A DNA stretch of 64,000 nt, from positions 1-64,000 of the forward strand of contig DAMCAP010000008.1 of the NCBI GenBank assembly GCA_032059445.1, read 5' to 3'. Source of the stretch: DAMCAP01 sp032059445 (GTDB lineage: Bacteria; Bacillota; Clostridia; Oscillospirales; Ruminococcaceae). The notes under the pieces were generated by a model. The model ran no database searches. It was not told where the DNA came from and worked only from the letters and a program-made list of their open reading frames with translations. Below are positions 1 to 7,022 of the stretch, piece after piece; position 1 is the first letter of the stretch, and every line of letters starts with the position of its first letter. The position numbers and the translations under genes were made by a program.

Positions 1-94
1 CTGGTCTTCCTAATTGTAACACATTGCATCAACCTAGATTGTGTTACAGATCAATACGCAGCTGCCTGCGCCTGGTCTTCCTAATTGTAACACA
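1..94. repeat. Tandem long inverted-repeat element (55 bp unit, 71 bp period)
   Basis: Positions 40-94 form an element bounded by TGTGTTACA (40-48) and its inverse TGTAACACA (86-94), with a central palindromic GCAGCTGC. The last 23 bases of an identical upstream copy occupy 1-23, giving a 71-bp period with a 16-bp spacer. A diverged copy sits at 2817-2871. It follows the last gene of the phage operon. It could be a replication origin, a packaging hairpin, a recombination site or a transposon-like end; the sequence alone does not decide. Confidence 0.75.
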
Positions 95-226
95 CTATCT
101 AGGATCAATATAGCGATCAAAGAAATAATCTAAAATATCAGTAAGGACAAAATAAGTTACTACGGAAAAGAACATGGCTAACATAACCCCAAGTACGAAA
201 CCAAAATTCAAAGCGATATGAGCCAT
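95..226 (-). CDS. Small single-pass membrane protein of the prophage (43 aa)
   Basis: This 43-codon ORF starts at 226 (MAHIALNFG) after the purine-rich GGGCAGGGGA and lies 2 nt after the stop of the preceding gene, so it looks translationally coupled. Residues about 5-30 are hydrophobic (VLGVMLAMFFSVVTYFVL) and predict one transmembrane helix; the tail is short and charged (DYFFDRYIDPR). Its stop lies at the edge of the terminal inverted-repeat element. No family was recognised. The last position in a filamentous-phage operon suggests a minor virion or assembly peptide, but that is inference. Confidence 0.6.
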   Translation of the reverse strand: MAHIALNFGFVLGVMLAMFFSVVTYFVLTDILDYFFDRYIDPR

Positions 227-228
227 TT

Positions 229-549
229 CTATTCCCCTGCCCCTTCGTAATTTTCCGCAATTTGCTTTGTAGCTCTCTCAACAATACTCATATAATATTT
301 TGCATTTCTTAAAGCTGAAAGCATTTGCTCAATATCCCTAACTTCTTTTGATAGGTTATGAAGCATTTCCCTTTTAGCCTTGATCTCAGACTCTAATTGA
401 TCCAACTGGAGTTGACGAGCAGGAACAGATTCATAACAAAACCTAAGTAAATTATTAAACTTATCATTACGACTATTACCCTCAAAGTTATCTATTATCT
501 GCAAAACCTCATCCGTATACCGAAATGAACTAATATTGCACTTAGCCAT
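229..549 (-). CDS. Small coiled-coil protein with possible ribbon-helix-helix N-terminus (prophage)
   Basis: The protein has 106 aa from the ATG at 549, which has GGAGG six bases upstream; the longer MEVIM start overlaps this ribosome site and is less likely. The N-terminal 40 residues (ISSFRYTDEVLQIIDNF, then NDKFNNLLRFCYES) resemble the short strand plus two helices of CopG-type ribbon-helix-helix regulators. Residues about 48-85 are a charged heptad-like helix suggesting coiled-coil dimerisation. It sits downstream of the replication gene, where copy-control or DNA-binding proteins are common. The function is inferred, not recognised. Confidence 0.65.
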   Translation of the reverse strand: MAKCNISSFRYTDEVLQIIDNFEGNSRNDKFNNLLRFCYESVPARQLQLDQLESEIKAKREMLHNLSKEVRDIEQMLSALRNAKYYMSIVERATKQIAENYEGAGE

Positions 550-560
550 AATAACCTCCA

Positions 561-836
561 TTAAACCGTATAATCTATGCCGAATTTATCGCATAACTTT
601 TTTAAAAGCTCAAACTGCTTGTCCTTGCGCTTAGAACGATAGCGTAATTTAAATAGCTTGTGTACCCTTTTAGGCTTAAAGAAATCACAATCAAGACGAG
701 GGCCAGAACCAAGATTAATACACCGTATACAATTGGTTTGAAGTGTTTCCCCAAACTTAAAGCCATAAGGACAATTCGATTTTAAGCAATGCCGACACAA
801 ACAAAACAATTGGCATCTGCTAACAGGATACATCAT
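561..836 (-). CDS. Cysteine-rich small basic protein, probable zinc-binding (prophage)
   Basis: The likely start is the MMYPV methionine pair at 836/833, preceded by AAGGTGG, giving 91 aa. The frame stays open further upstream into the rep gene, but without a ribosome site. The first 60 residues contain eight cysteines in paired arrangements (CQLFC, CRHC, CIRC plus single cysteines), consistent with one or two structural zinc sites. The C-terminal third is strongly basic (KPKRVHKLFKLRYRSKRKDK). A nucleic-acid-binding accessory replication protein is plausible. It lies between rep and the coiled-coil gene in the same operon. No family recognised. Confidence 0.6.
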   Translation of the reverse strand: MMYPVSRCQLFCLCRHCLKSNCPYGFKFGETLQTNCIRCINLGSGPRLDCDFFKPKRVHKLFKLRYRSKRKDKQFELLKKLCDKFGIDYTV

Positions 837-861
837 AAACCACCTTGACCTTATCAATATT

Positions 862-1815
862 TTACCGTATAATGGGATCACGATAGCATTTTTCTTTAAG
901 AGCCGTGTACTTTGCATTGGGTGCAGTACCACGGTTCTTTAATTTTTCCCTAAAATCGTCTTCCCCCATGATTTCTAAATATGTAGCAATGGCATTCCCC
1001 GCCTGTTTGAAAACAAATCGCTCCAAATGCTCCAAATTGTAATCTGTGCCGGGCTTCTGGAACAGCTTAACCACACAAGATGATGTAAGCAGCTGCTCCC
1101 AGTAATCCCGCAATCTCCACCGATGCTTGTCCCGATCCTTAGGGTTTGGCTCAACATACCGCAGGTAATTATTAAGTACACCGCTAAATGCCCTGCCGAT
1201 CAGATCAAAATCGACTTCCTCCCCTACCTGCTCCATGACAAATTGATTTGCAAAGGATACTGCCCGATCTCTCCGAAGCTGTAGCTCAACACGTACCCAG
1301 TGTACATCATCATCCATTTTACGCTCTTTTGCCTTGTCATAAATTCGTACAATAATTTCGCTGGACTTGCTACCATGCAAAATGCTGTTGCCCTTAGAGC
1401 TATAGATGACTTCCCAATCGTTAAAACGTGCAACAAAGTTTTGATTGTATGTATCCAAACACAAAGTATTAATGTCTAGTATCCCCTCATGATCATCATA
1501 AGCAATATCCAGACGAGTGATATTCATTTCCTTTCCATGAGATAAAATCTCATTAAATAAGTAATAGTAATCACCATGACCATGAGTTTCAAAGGATCGA
1601 CAACCTTGACCAGACATTTCGCACCAGACGCCCATATCCTCCCTACCATTAAAATGAATCGATATTTTATCGTAGTATAATCGCTCTTGATATCCTTGCG
1701 CCCCTTTTAGTGTTTGCCAAGACACAGATGCAAGACCCAACATATCAATGATATTTTGCGGACTATGGACTTTGCTCGTAAAAGACAACCAGTCAAATAA
1801 GATCATATTTTTCAT
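862..1815 (-). CDS. Rolling-circle replication initiator, Rep_trans-like (prophage)
   Basis: This 317-aa protein is likely the initiator that nicks the double-stranded replicative form and starts rolling-circle replication. The family call rests on the N-terminal FDWLSFT, the NITRLDIAYD segment around residue 100, and the RIYDKAKER motif around residues 155-163, which typify Rep_trans initiators of Gram-positive plasmids and filamentous elements. The start at 1815 has AGGTGAAATT just upstream. GC-rich hairpins lie immediately upstream (1842-1910). The exact catalytic tyrosine was not assigned. It is intact and of ordinary length. Confidence 0.82.
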   Translation of the reverse strand: MKNMILFDWLSFTSKVHSPQNIIDMLGLASVSWQTLKGAQGYQERLYYDKISIHFNGREDMGVWCEMSGQGCRSFETHGHGDYYYLFNEILSHGKEMNITRLDIAYDDHEGILDINTLCLDTYNQNFVARFNDWEVIYSSKGNSILHGSKSSEIIVRIYDKAKERKMDDDVHWVRVELQLRRDRAVSFANQFVMEQVGEEVDFDLIGRAFSGVLNNYLRYVEPNPKDRDKHRWRLRDYWEQLLTSSCVVKLFQKPGTDYNLEHLERFVFKQAGNAIATYLEIMGEDDFREKLKNRGTAPNAKYTALKEKCYRDPIIR

Positions 1816-1841
1816 AATTTCACCTGCATTTGCTAGTAATA

Positions 1842-1910
1842 CCCCCCTGTTAGCGTAGGGGGGTTAGGTTTTTGCACCTTAGCCCCCTTTTCGGCAAAGC
1901 CGAATAAGGG
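1842..1910. other. Two strong hairpins between zot and rep: candidate origin or packaging signal
   Basis: Six C at 1842-1847 pair with six G at 1858-1863 around a 10-nt loop. Next, CCCTT-TTCGGC (1885-1895) pairs with GCCGAA-T-AAGGG (1899-1910) around an AAA loop, an 11-bp stem with one bulged T. No T-run follows the second stem on either strand, so a plain terminator is not the best explanation. Their place directly upstream of the replication gene fits an origin or the packaging hairpin of filamentous phages. Confidence 0.55.
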
Positions 1911-1935
1911 AGCATAAGGATACATAAAACCTAGG

Positions 1936-2778
1936 TTATCGCTCTGTACGGGGGATAAAATCCACCTTTTGCATACGCTCGATTTTTTCATAAGTATCAT
2001 AGCTTTGTCTAAGCAAATTTGATTGTACAAAGCTGGTCTTCCATAAAGGTTTTAAATTCTTTTTAGCCTTGTAAGGGCTTTCAACGCTACTGTATTCCTC
2101 TGCATCGTATTCCACATTACGAGTATACCGACCAAAGTAGGTTTGACACTGGATCACGCTGAAAGCCTGCTCCCTGATCTGCTTGACCACTCTGGAAAAT
2201 GATTGAGAAGTAGCTACAATCTTAATGCGCTGCTTGCGCTGCTGCGATATTTCAGAAAGTAAAGCTTCGGGGAAGTCTTTCCATGCATTGGTACTGTACT
2301 CACTGTGGATTTCATCGATGGCAAAGATCACACCGTCTTCACCGTTTCGGATTTCGAGCAGATCACGCCAACTTTCCATACGATGGGTAGCATGAAGATA
2401 GCCGAAATTTGTTACTATGTAGCAATTAGGATACTTCTTCTTTTGATCGTCCAGATACTTAATCATGGATATGGTCTTCCCTGCTCCTTGGCGGCCAACA
2501 AAGATTGTAAAGCCGTAGGGTTTAAAGATTAAGCTGTCTTGATGGCGGTTAAGATAGTCAACGATCCACCAGCGCAATAGATTGTATGGCTTAAATCCAA
2601 TATGGATTTTGTAAAGAAACCTATCCCGAAACTCCTTACGGTAAAAAGGATACTTAATAAAGAAGATTAAGAAAAATAAGAAAATAAATAGCAGAATTGA
2701 AAAAAGAAAAAATAGAAAGATACTTTTTAAGAAGCCAAGGACAGGAATATATAAACTTGCAATAGATTGTTTTAACAT
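1936..2778 (-). CDS. Zot-like assembly ATPase (phage pI protein)
   Basis: The protein has 280 aa. An N-terminal membrane helix (about residues 14-42, nearly all Ile/Leu/Phe) is followed by a Zot-type P-loop domain: Walker A GRQGAGKT at about 95-102, Walker B VIFAIDEIH at about 150-158, and the TSQSFSRV segment typical of the family. In filamentous phages pI/Zot drives extrusion of virions through the envelope. It is the key marker for calling this element an inovirus. Cellular pI usually has its membrane segment after the ATPase domain; here it is N-terminal, as in some Gram-positive relatives. Start supported by AGAGGT upstream. Confidence 0.92.
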   Translation of the reverse strand: MLKQSIASLYIPVLGFLKSIFLFFLFSILLFIFLFFLIFFIKYPFYRKEFRDRFLYKIHIGFKPYNLLRWWIVDYLNRHQDSLIFKPYGFTIFVGRQGAGKTISMIKYLDDQKKKYPNCYIVTNFGYLHATHRMESWRDLLEIRNGEDGVIFAIDEIHSEYSTNAWKDFPEALLSEISQQRKQRIKIVATSQSFSRVVKQIREQAFSVIQCQTYFGRYTRNVEYDAEEYSSVESPYKAKKNLKPLWKTSFVQSNLLRQSYDTYEKIERMQKVDFIPRTER

Positions 2779-2816
2779 TACGATACCTCTAATAGTTAGC
2801 GTTGTATCAATAACAA

Positions 2817-2871
2817 TGTGTTACAGATCAATGCGCAGCTGCCGGAGACCAGGATCTCAACTTGTAACACA
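2817..2871. repeat. Second copy of the long inverted-repeat element
   Basis: It is bounded by the same TGTGTTACA (2817-2825) and TGTAACACA (2863-2871) as the copy at 40-94 and has the same 55-bp length. The first 16 bases match that copy exactly and the GCAGCTGC core is kept, while the right inner half diverges and contains AGACCAGG, the inverse of CCTGGTCT in the first copy. It lies between zot and the 84-aa membrane protein gene. The two copies bracket the rep-zot half of the prophage. Confidence 0.75.
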
Positions 2872-2883
2872 CTCAACAAAAAA

Positions 2884-3138
2884 CTAAGAAACCCCAGGGA
2901 TTTTTTTAATAACCCACATGATAATACTCCAGATCAGCTCAGCATTAGAGAAAACAAACAACAGACCTAAACAAGTACCCACGAGCTGCACGCTGACGAA
3001 ACTATCGATATTGACAAACAACTGTACCAAAGGCTCAATGAGGGATACAAGATTGCTCATATCGGGCAAGGTAGGAAATAAGCTGATGATCAACAGAATC
3101 AGAGCCTTGACCATATCCATTAATAATTTGACTAGCAT
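2884..3138 (-). CDS. Small two-helix membrane protein, pVI-like minor coat candidate
   Basis: This 84-aa protein has two long hydrophobic segments (about residues 5-25 and 50-78) and few charges. It has no signal peptide cleavage pattern. It sits directly upstream of zot in transcription order and 4 nt after the preceding gene. Position, size and hydrophobicity resemble the pVI minor coat or assembly protein of filamentous phages, but no sequence family was recognised. Start at 3138 follows GGGGGTAGAGGT. Confidence 0.65.
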   Translation of the reverse strand: MLVKLLMDMVKALILLIISLFPTLPDMSNLVSLIEPLVQLFVNIDSFVSVQLVGTCLGLLFVFSNAELIWSIIMWVIKKIPGVS

Positions 3139-3142
3139 ACCT

Positions 3143-4066
3143 CTACCCCCTTATCAAAGCAATCAACTTGCGGTAACATATCAGCCCTGTAAACAGCACC
3201 AAAATGCCATTAAAGATTGTACGAAGCCAACTAAGCCAACTTGAAGCAAAGCCCAGAAGATCGACCGAAGTACCTTTGTAACCCATAAAAATAGAATTGT
3301 CTGGTACTGTAAACATTACTTTAGATTTTTCGTAGGTTTTGCTTTTCAAACCGTCAAAAATGCCACCGATCGAATCGAAAAAGGTTGCAAGAGAGCCCAT
3401 TTTCTCGGAGAATTTCGTTTTGACCTCCTCAAACCAGTTTTTAAAATAGTCTGGTGGAGGAATAATCAAGTCTTTAAAAAACTGCAAAAGTTTGTCCCAG
3501 AAAGATTTAAGGAAGTCTAAAAGACCTCCCCCACCATCGGGATTAGGATTGTAATCCTCCTCATCGGTAACAATGAGCAATTCCCCTTGAATATTCAAAC
3601 GCAGTTGATAGGCTTCAAAGGATACATGGGCTATTGTGTCTGGATTGTAAAACACAAGATTAGCCCCAGTGATTAACTGGCTTGGAGTATATAGCCGAGT
3701 AGTGAAATACTCTAATTTATCCCCTATTGGTTTAAATATGATGCTCTTAATTTCATAAGCTTGATTTTTGATCTCAAAAGAAACACCTGCATCTAAGCCA
3801 TATGCACCTAAACGCTCACGAGGATCAAGAATAAAAAACTCATAGTAACCCATTGTTGTAATTGTAATCATAAGATTTTCACAAGCCATAGCATCTTTAA
3901 AAGTCTGCTTCACCGTTTCATTCAAATCTTTGACTAACAATGTTTCGAGGTAGGTATTGCCACTCTCAACCCGAAAATTAGGAGGAAGCCCAGCTGCTGC
4001 TGCCGATGAAACAGTAAGACAGAGCATCACGCATAGCATGATAGCTATGATTTTATGTAACCTCAT
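3143..4066 (-). CDS. Exported membrane-anchored phage protein with amphipathic linker
   Basis: The protein has 307 aa. A clear signal peptide (residues 1-26, ending SSAAAA) is followed by an extracellular domain of about 150 residues, a short Asn/Pro/Gly linker (NPNPDGGGG), a long amphipathic region rich in Phe/Trp/Lys, and a C-terminal membrane helix (about 280-300) ending with RKLIALIRG. This layout fits a virion-end or adsorption protein held in the membrane before assembly. It is the third exported protein in a row here. Not recognised at family level; inference from layout and context. Confidence 0.7.
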   Translation of the reverse strand: MRLHKIIAIMLCVMLCLTVSSAAAAGLPPNFRVESGNTYLETLLVKDLNETVKQTFKDAMACENLMITITTMGYYEFFILDPRERLGAYGLDAGVSFEIKNQAYEIKSIIFKPIGDKLEYFTTRLYTPSQLITGANLVFYNPDTIAHVSFEAYQLRLNIQGELLIVTDEEDYNPNPDGGGGLLDFLKSFWDKLLQFFKDLIIPPPDYFKNWFEEVKTKFSEKMGSLATFFDSIGGIFDGLKSKTYEKSKVMFTVPDNSIFMGYKGTSVDLLGFASSWLSWLRTIFNGILVLFTGLICYRKLIALIRG

Positions 4067-4069
4067 ACC

Positions 4070-4945
4070 CTACACCCTCGCAAACCATTTCACGATCCGA
4101 ATAATAAGCAATATAGAGAATATCATCCCTAGAATAATTAAGCCGATATTCGTAGAATTACCTATTGCCGTCCGAACGGATAGCAAGAAGCTATTCCAAT
4201 GGCTAGTCTTGTAGGGTATGTACTGATTATCGGTATCCCCTATTGTCGGAAATTCTGGGGTAACTGGTGGTGGTTGTGATGGCTCTGGGTCAGGATCGGG
4301 CTCTTTAGGAGATAGCAGGCCATCGTCATCCACAAAAGCAATCCCTCCACCATTAGGAAGATAAGCGAAATAATCAGCATGCATAGCTCCTAAACCGCCA
4401 GAAGAAACAAAATAATCAAATACTTGATCACCCCAAAGAAGAAACATATTTGTATTAGTAGGGACAAATGAACTTTGATCTGAAGTTGTTGGAGCTAAAG
4501 AATGCCATTGCTTAGTCGTAACATTAAAAACAATGGATTTAACTCCACCAGACGCATTCAAAACATAACTATTATCAAAAGAAGATTTAGTAAATCCAAT
4601 AAATTTTGATCGATCAACCATAATAAAACTCAAATATGCGTCTGTTCCACTTTTAGAAGATGTAAGATATACAAAATGAGTTTCATCCACCCCCATTAAA
4701 GCAGAAAACCAATCACGCAAAAACTGCTTACCGCCTTCCGCAAGCTTAGAGGTTGGGAAAACACCTAAAACATTGTATCCCTGATTAATTAAATCCTCAT
4801 AACCTGAAGTTAATGCAATAGACCTAAGATAAGGATGGTTAACAAGTTTTTTCGTGCCGACACTTTCCATTGTTGCAGCACTAGCACCAACCGAAAAAGA
4901 AAACAAGAAAGACATAGCTAAGATCAGAGCAATTATCTTTTTCAT
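4070..4945 (-). CDS. pIII-like surface/adsorption protein, paralogue B
   Basis: The protein has 291 aa. It has a signal peptide (1-23), a globular region (about 24-215), a Pro/Asp/Glu linker (PDPDPEPSQPPP), and a C-terminal membrane anchor. The layout is that of the host-adsorption protein pIII of filamentous phages. The N-terminal part is clearly paralogous to the next gene (shared GTK.L, YEDLI.QGYNVL). The anchor SFLLSVRTAIGNSTNIG onwards closely matches the free-standing 51-aa peptide at 5825-5980. It overlaps no neighbour and sits 4 nt from the next gene. Host receptor unknown. Confidence 0.75.
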   Translation of the reverse strand: MKKIIALILAMSFLFSFSVGASAATMESVGTKKLVNHPYLRSIALTSGYEDLINQGYNVLGVFPTSKLAEGGKQFLRDWFSALMGVDETHFVYLTSSKSGTDAYLSFIMVDRSKFIGFTKSSFDNSYVLNASGGVKSIVFNVTTKQWHSLAPTTSDQSSFVPTNTNMFLLWGDQVFDYFVSSGGLGAMHADYFAYLPNGGGIAFVDDDGLLSPKEPDPDPEPSQPPPVTPEFPTIGDTDNQYIPYKTSHWNSFLLSVRTAIGNSTNIGLIILGMIFSILLIIRIVKWFARV

Positions 4946-4949
4946 GCTA

Positions 4950-5819
4950 TCACCTACTTATCTTTTTAAAAAATCTGATCAAAAAAGCTATAAAGAAAAA
5001 ATTAGAAAACAAAAAAATACCAACAGACAAGGGAGCAACTAGAATCCCTTTTAATACCGAAACAAAGCTTTCAAAAATTGATTTGTCATAAGGAAGTTGA
5101 TAGGATGGTTTCGGATCAGGATCGGTGGGATCGGGATCAATAGGTTTTTCAGGAATTTCTTCTTCAAACAAAATAGTGGATTTCATATTAATTTGATGAC
5201 CTGCAAAATTAAAAGAAAGTCCCTTATTCTGTTTCGGATAAAAAACAAATAAATTTTCATTGCTTATTTCTGAAAAATGATCGTTGCTATGCAAAAAATC
5301 AATAAACCAATCACCCATTAAAATATAATTTTTAAAAGCAGCACCGTCAAAAACCAAAAAGTTTTTATACGCTGTCGCATCACTTGTAATTAAATTTTTA
5401 TTTAAGTAAATATAAAATCGCCTACAAGTACCATTAAACCTAACACTGCCGTCTGTATGGTAACCAAGCGATATATCTTTTGACTTATCAATAAGCATAA
5501 AAACAATTGCATCAACAGTACCACTAATATTTTTGTACTGATATGCTAAAGGATAATAATCCGTATTAGTACCCTGAACAACTTGTTTAAATAGATTTAC
5601 AAATTCTAAATTTGCAGAATCTAATTTTGTATATTGTGAGAAATTTAGTACTTGAAAGCCTTGATCAATTAGATCATCAAAGCCAACAGTACCAACATAA
5701 GGCGATAAACTAGCGTGTTCCGATAATTGTTTAGTTCCCCTATTGGCTACGGTTGCAGCAGAAACAGAAAAATTCAAAGTAAAAAACATGACAAAAATCA
5801 TAAAAAACATCTTTTTCAT
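4950..5819 (-). CDS. pIII-like surface/adsorption protein, paralogue A
   Basis: The protein has 289 aa with signal peptide (1-21), a globular domain, an acidic-proline linker (PIDPDPTDPDPKP) and a C-terminal membrane helix followed by a basic tail (RFFKKISR). Residues about 22-100 align with paralogue B (GTKQL, FDDLIDQGFQVL), so the pair arose by duplication and then diverged strongly. The gene starts 5 nt after the 51-aa coat-like gene. Two different tip proteins could broaden host range or form a hetero-complex; this is inference. Confidence 0.75.
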   Translation of the reverse strand: MKKMFFMIFVMFFTLNFSVSAATVANRGTKQLSEHASLSPYVGTVGFDDLIDQGFQVLNFSQYTKLDSANLEFVNLFKQVVQGTNTDYYPLAYQYKNISGTVDAIVFMLIDKSKDISLGYHTDGSVRFNGTCRRFYIYLNKNLITSDATAYKNFLVFDGAAFKNYILMGDWFIDFLHSNDHFSEISNENLFVFYPKQNKGLSFNFAGHQINMKSTILFEEEIPEKPIDPDPTDPDPKPSYQLPYDKSIFESFVSVLKGILVAPLSVGIFLFSNFFFIAFLIRFFKKISR

Positions 5820-5824
5820 ACTCT

Positions 5825-5980
5825 TTACCTCGGATTAGAGAAGCTTTTGACTATCCTAATAACAAGCAAGATTGACATCAAAAACCCGAATATTAAAATA
5901 CCGATATTGGTACTGACACCAATTGCAGACTTGATCGTAGATAGAAATGTCTGCAAATAACTAACATCAAAAACAACCAT
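5825..5980 (-). CDS. Short coat-like membrane peptide (51 aa)
   Basis: This 51-codon ORF starts at 5980 (MVVFDVSYLQ) after a strong AAGGAGG, 7-8 nt upstream. Residues about 22-43 form one hydrophobic helix, with a basic end (RIVKSFSNPR). The segment FLSTIKSAIGVSTNIGIL through IRIVK matches the C-terminal anchor of paralogue B almost position by position, and more weakly the 60-aa coat candidate. No signal peptide. Likely a minor coat or tip-associated coat protein (pVII/pIX or pVIII-like). It sits between the coat gene and the tip-protein genes, as expected for a structural gene. Confidence 0.75.
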   Translation of the reverse strand: MVVFDVSYLQTFLSTIKSAIGVSTNIGILIFGFLMSILLVIRIVKSFSNPR

Positions 5981-6057
5981 ACTCAAACCTCCTTATCTAA
6001 GAAAAAAGGACAAGAATATTCAATTCTTGTCCCCTTTTGATTGGAATGTTGGAAAAA

Positions 6058-6240
6058 CTACTTAGAAGCAAACTTGCCGACGATACGAGGGATAAGCCCG
6101 ATACCAAGCATGATGCCGAAGATCGTAATGCCGACAGGAAGGATAACACCGATATTAGATGTAACTGCATCGACAATTGGCTTCAGCATCTCGGTAGTAA
6201 TAGCTACACCAGCTTCAGCATTTAAAAGCATAGCATTCAT
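6058..6240 (-). CDS. Major coat protein candidate (pVIII-like, 60 aa)
   Basis: The protein has 60 aa. It opens with an amphipathic/acidic stretch (NAEAGVAITTEM), has one hydrophobic helix (about residues 30-52, Gly/Ile-rich), and ends basic (RIVGKFASK). That charge pattern, acidic outside and basic toward DNA, is how filamentous phage major coat proteins are built. It has the strongest ribosome site in the operon (AAGGAGGTTTTACC before ATG), fitting a protein needed in thousands of copies. A recognisable signal peptide is absent. Confidence 0.78.
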   Translation of the reverse strand: MNAMLLNAEAGVAITTEMLKPIVDAVTSNIGVILPVGITIFGIMLGIGLIPRIVGKFASK

Positions 6241-6292
6241 GGTAAAACCTCCTTAAAAATTAAATAATATGTATTTTAAGCAGCTAACTGCA

Positions 6293-6589
6293 TTAAAACC
6301 TAACAAAAGTCTTGCCAAACCAGCGACAGCCAAGGAAAATTGAAAACACCGCAACCACAAGAGGAAAAACCATAAAGATAGTAAATTCAAGATATAAGCG
6401 GATCATCCGAACATTATCCTCTAAGCTTGTACCATCTTCCCAGTCAGATGGGATTGAGCCACTATTGACTGGTTCTTCTTCGTTAATGACCTCTACCGCT
6501 TCACTGCTTGACATTGACTCTGTAGCGTAAACTGAGAGCGGAATTGAAAGCAAAACCGCTAAAGCTAGGATTAAAACTCTGTACCGCAT
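6293..6589 (-). CDS. Exported single-pass membrane protein (98 aa), prophage
   Basis: The signal peptide (residues 1-22, ending SVYA) is followed by an acidic, Ser/Glu-rich region (about 23-60) and a hydrophobic helix (about 69-90) with a short basic tail (RWFGKTFVRF). This resembles a type I coat or envelope protein and could itself be the major coat precursor; the 60-aa neighbour is preferred because of its ribosome site. It starts 2 nt after the preceding stop with no clear ribosome site, so translational coupling is likely. Confidence 0.65.
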   Translation of the reverse strand: MRYRVLILALAVLLSIPLSVYATESMSSSEAVEVINEEEPVNSGSIPSDWEDGTSLEDNVRMIRLYLEFTIFMVFPLVVAVFSIFLGCRWFGKTFVRF

Positions 6590-6591
6590 GG

Positions 6592-6849
6592 TTACAATAT
6601 ATCGACCTTGCTAGGCTTGCGGTACTGGTTGTAGTACACGTCGATTCTTTTGCCGATCAAGCCGTTAAGCTCTCCCCCTACTGATTTCAGAAGATCAGCA
6701 CAATCGGACATATTCAAGCTGATGATCTCTACACCATTGCCGATGGTGTTTTTATCAGGGTCTTTCATACAGTGGAGCTTTAGCTTGTTGTACTCATGAC
6801 CCTCATATGTACCGCTTAAAGTTTGACAGCCTATAATATTCAATGCCAT
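6592..6849 (-). CDS. First gene of prophage operon: ssDNA-binding-like protein (85 aa)
   Basis: Start chosen at ATG 6849 (MALNIIGCQT), preceded by AAAGGGTGG; an in-frame GTG nine bases upstream overlaps the ribosome site. The 85-aa soluble protein has a beta-rich look (YEGHEYNKLKLHCM, IDVYYNQYRKPSKVDIL). Its size and place suit the gene V-type ssDNA-binding protein that coats phage DNA before packaging, or a protein ending with a conserved Y-N-x-Y-R-K-P motif. No clear OB-fold signature could be proven by eye. Confidence 0.55.
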   Translation of the reverse strand: MALNIIGCQTLSGTYEGHEYNKLKLHCMKDPDKNTIGNGVEIISLNMSDCADLLKSVGGELNGLIGKRIDVYYNQYRKPSKVDIL

Positions 6850-6914
6850 AATAACCACCCTTTCTTTTCATTGATTTTTTCTTAAACTTTAGTGTAATAT
6901 ATAAATATCCTACA

Positions 6915-7007
6915 TGTTCAATTCTATCACTATTTGCGCAAAATTGGAACATGTAAATGTGATGATTTTGAACACTAGTTTTTATTAATAAGTGATAAAA
7001 TTGAACA
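6915..7007. promoter_or_regulatory. Three 16-bp operators in the divergent prophage promoter region
   Basis: The consensus GTGATARAATTGAACA occurs at 6992-7007 (plus), at 6959-6974 (plus, 3 differences) and at 6915-6930 (minus, 1 difference from an exact inverse of the first). The outer two therefore form a 93-bp inverted pair straddling the gap between the repressor gene and the phage operon. This is the arrangement expected for a Cro/cI-type switch. Binding by the adjacent regulator is inference. Confidence 0.7.
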
Positions 7008-7022
7008 AAAGGAGGGATATAA

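Noticed and set aside
1..95. CRISPR array at the left edge
   Set aside because: Only two copies with a 16-bp spacer and internal long inverted repeats; wrong architecture for a CRISPR repeat, and no cas genes.
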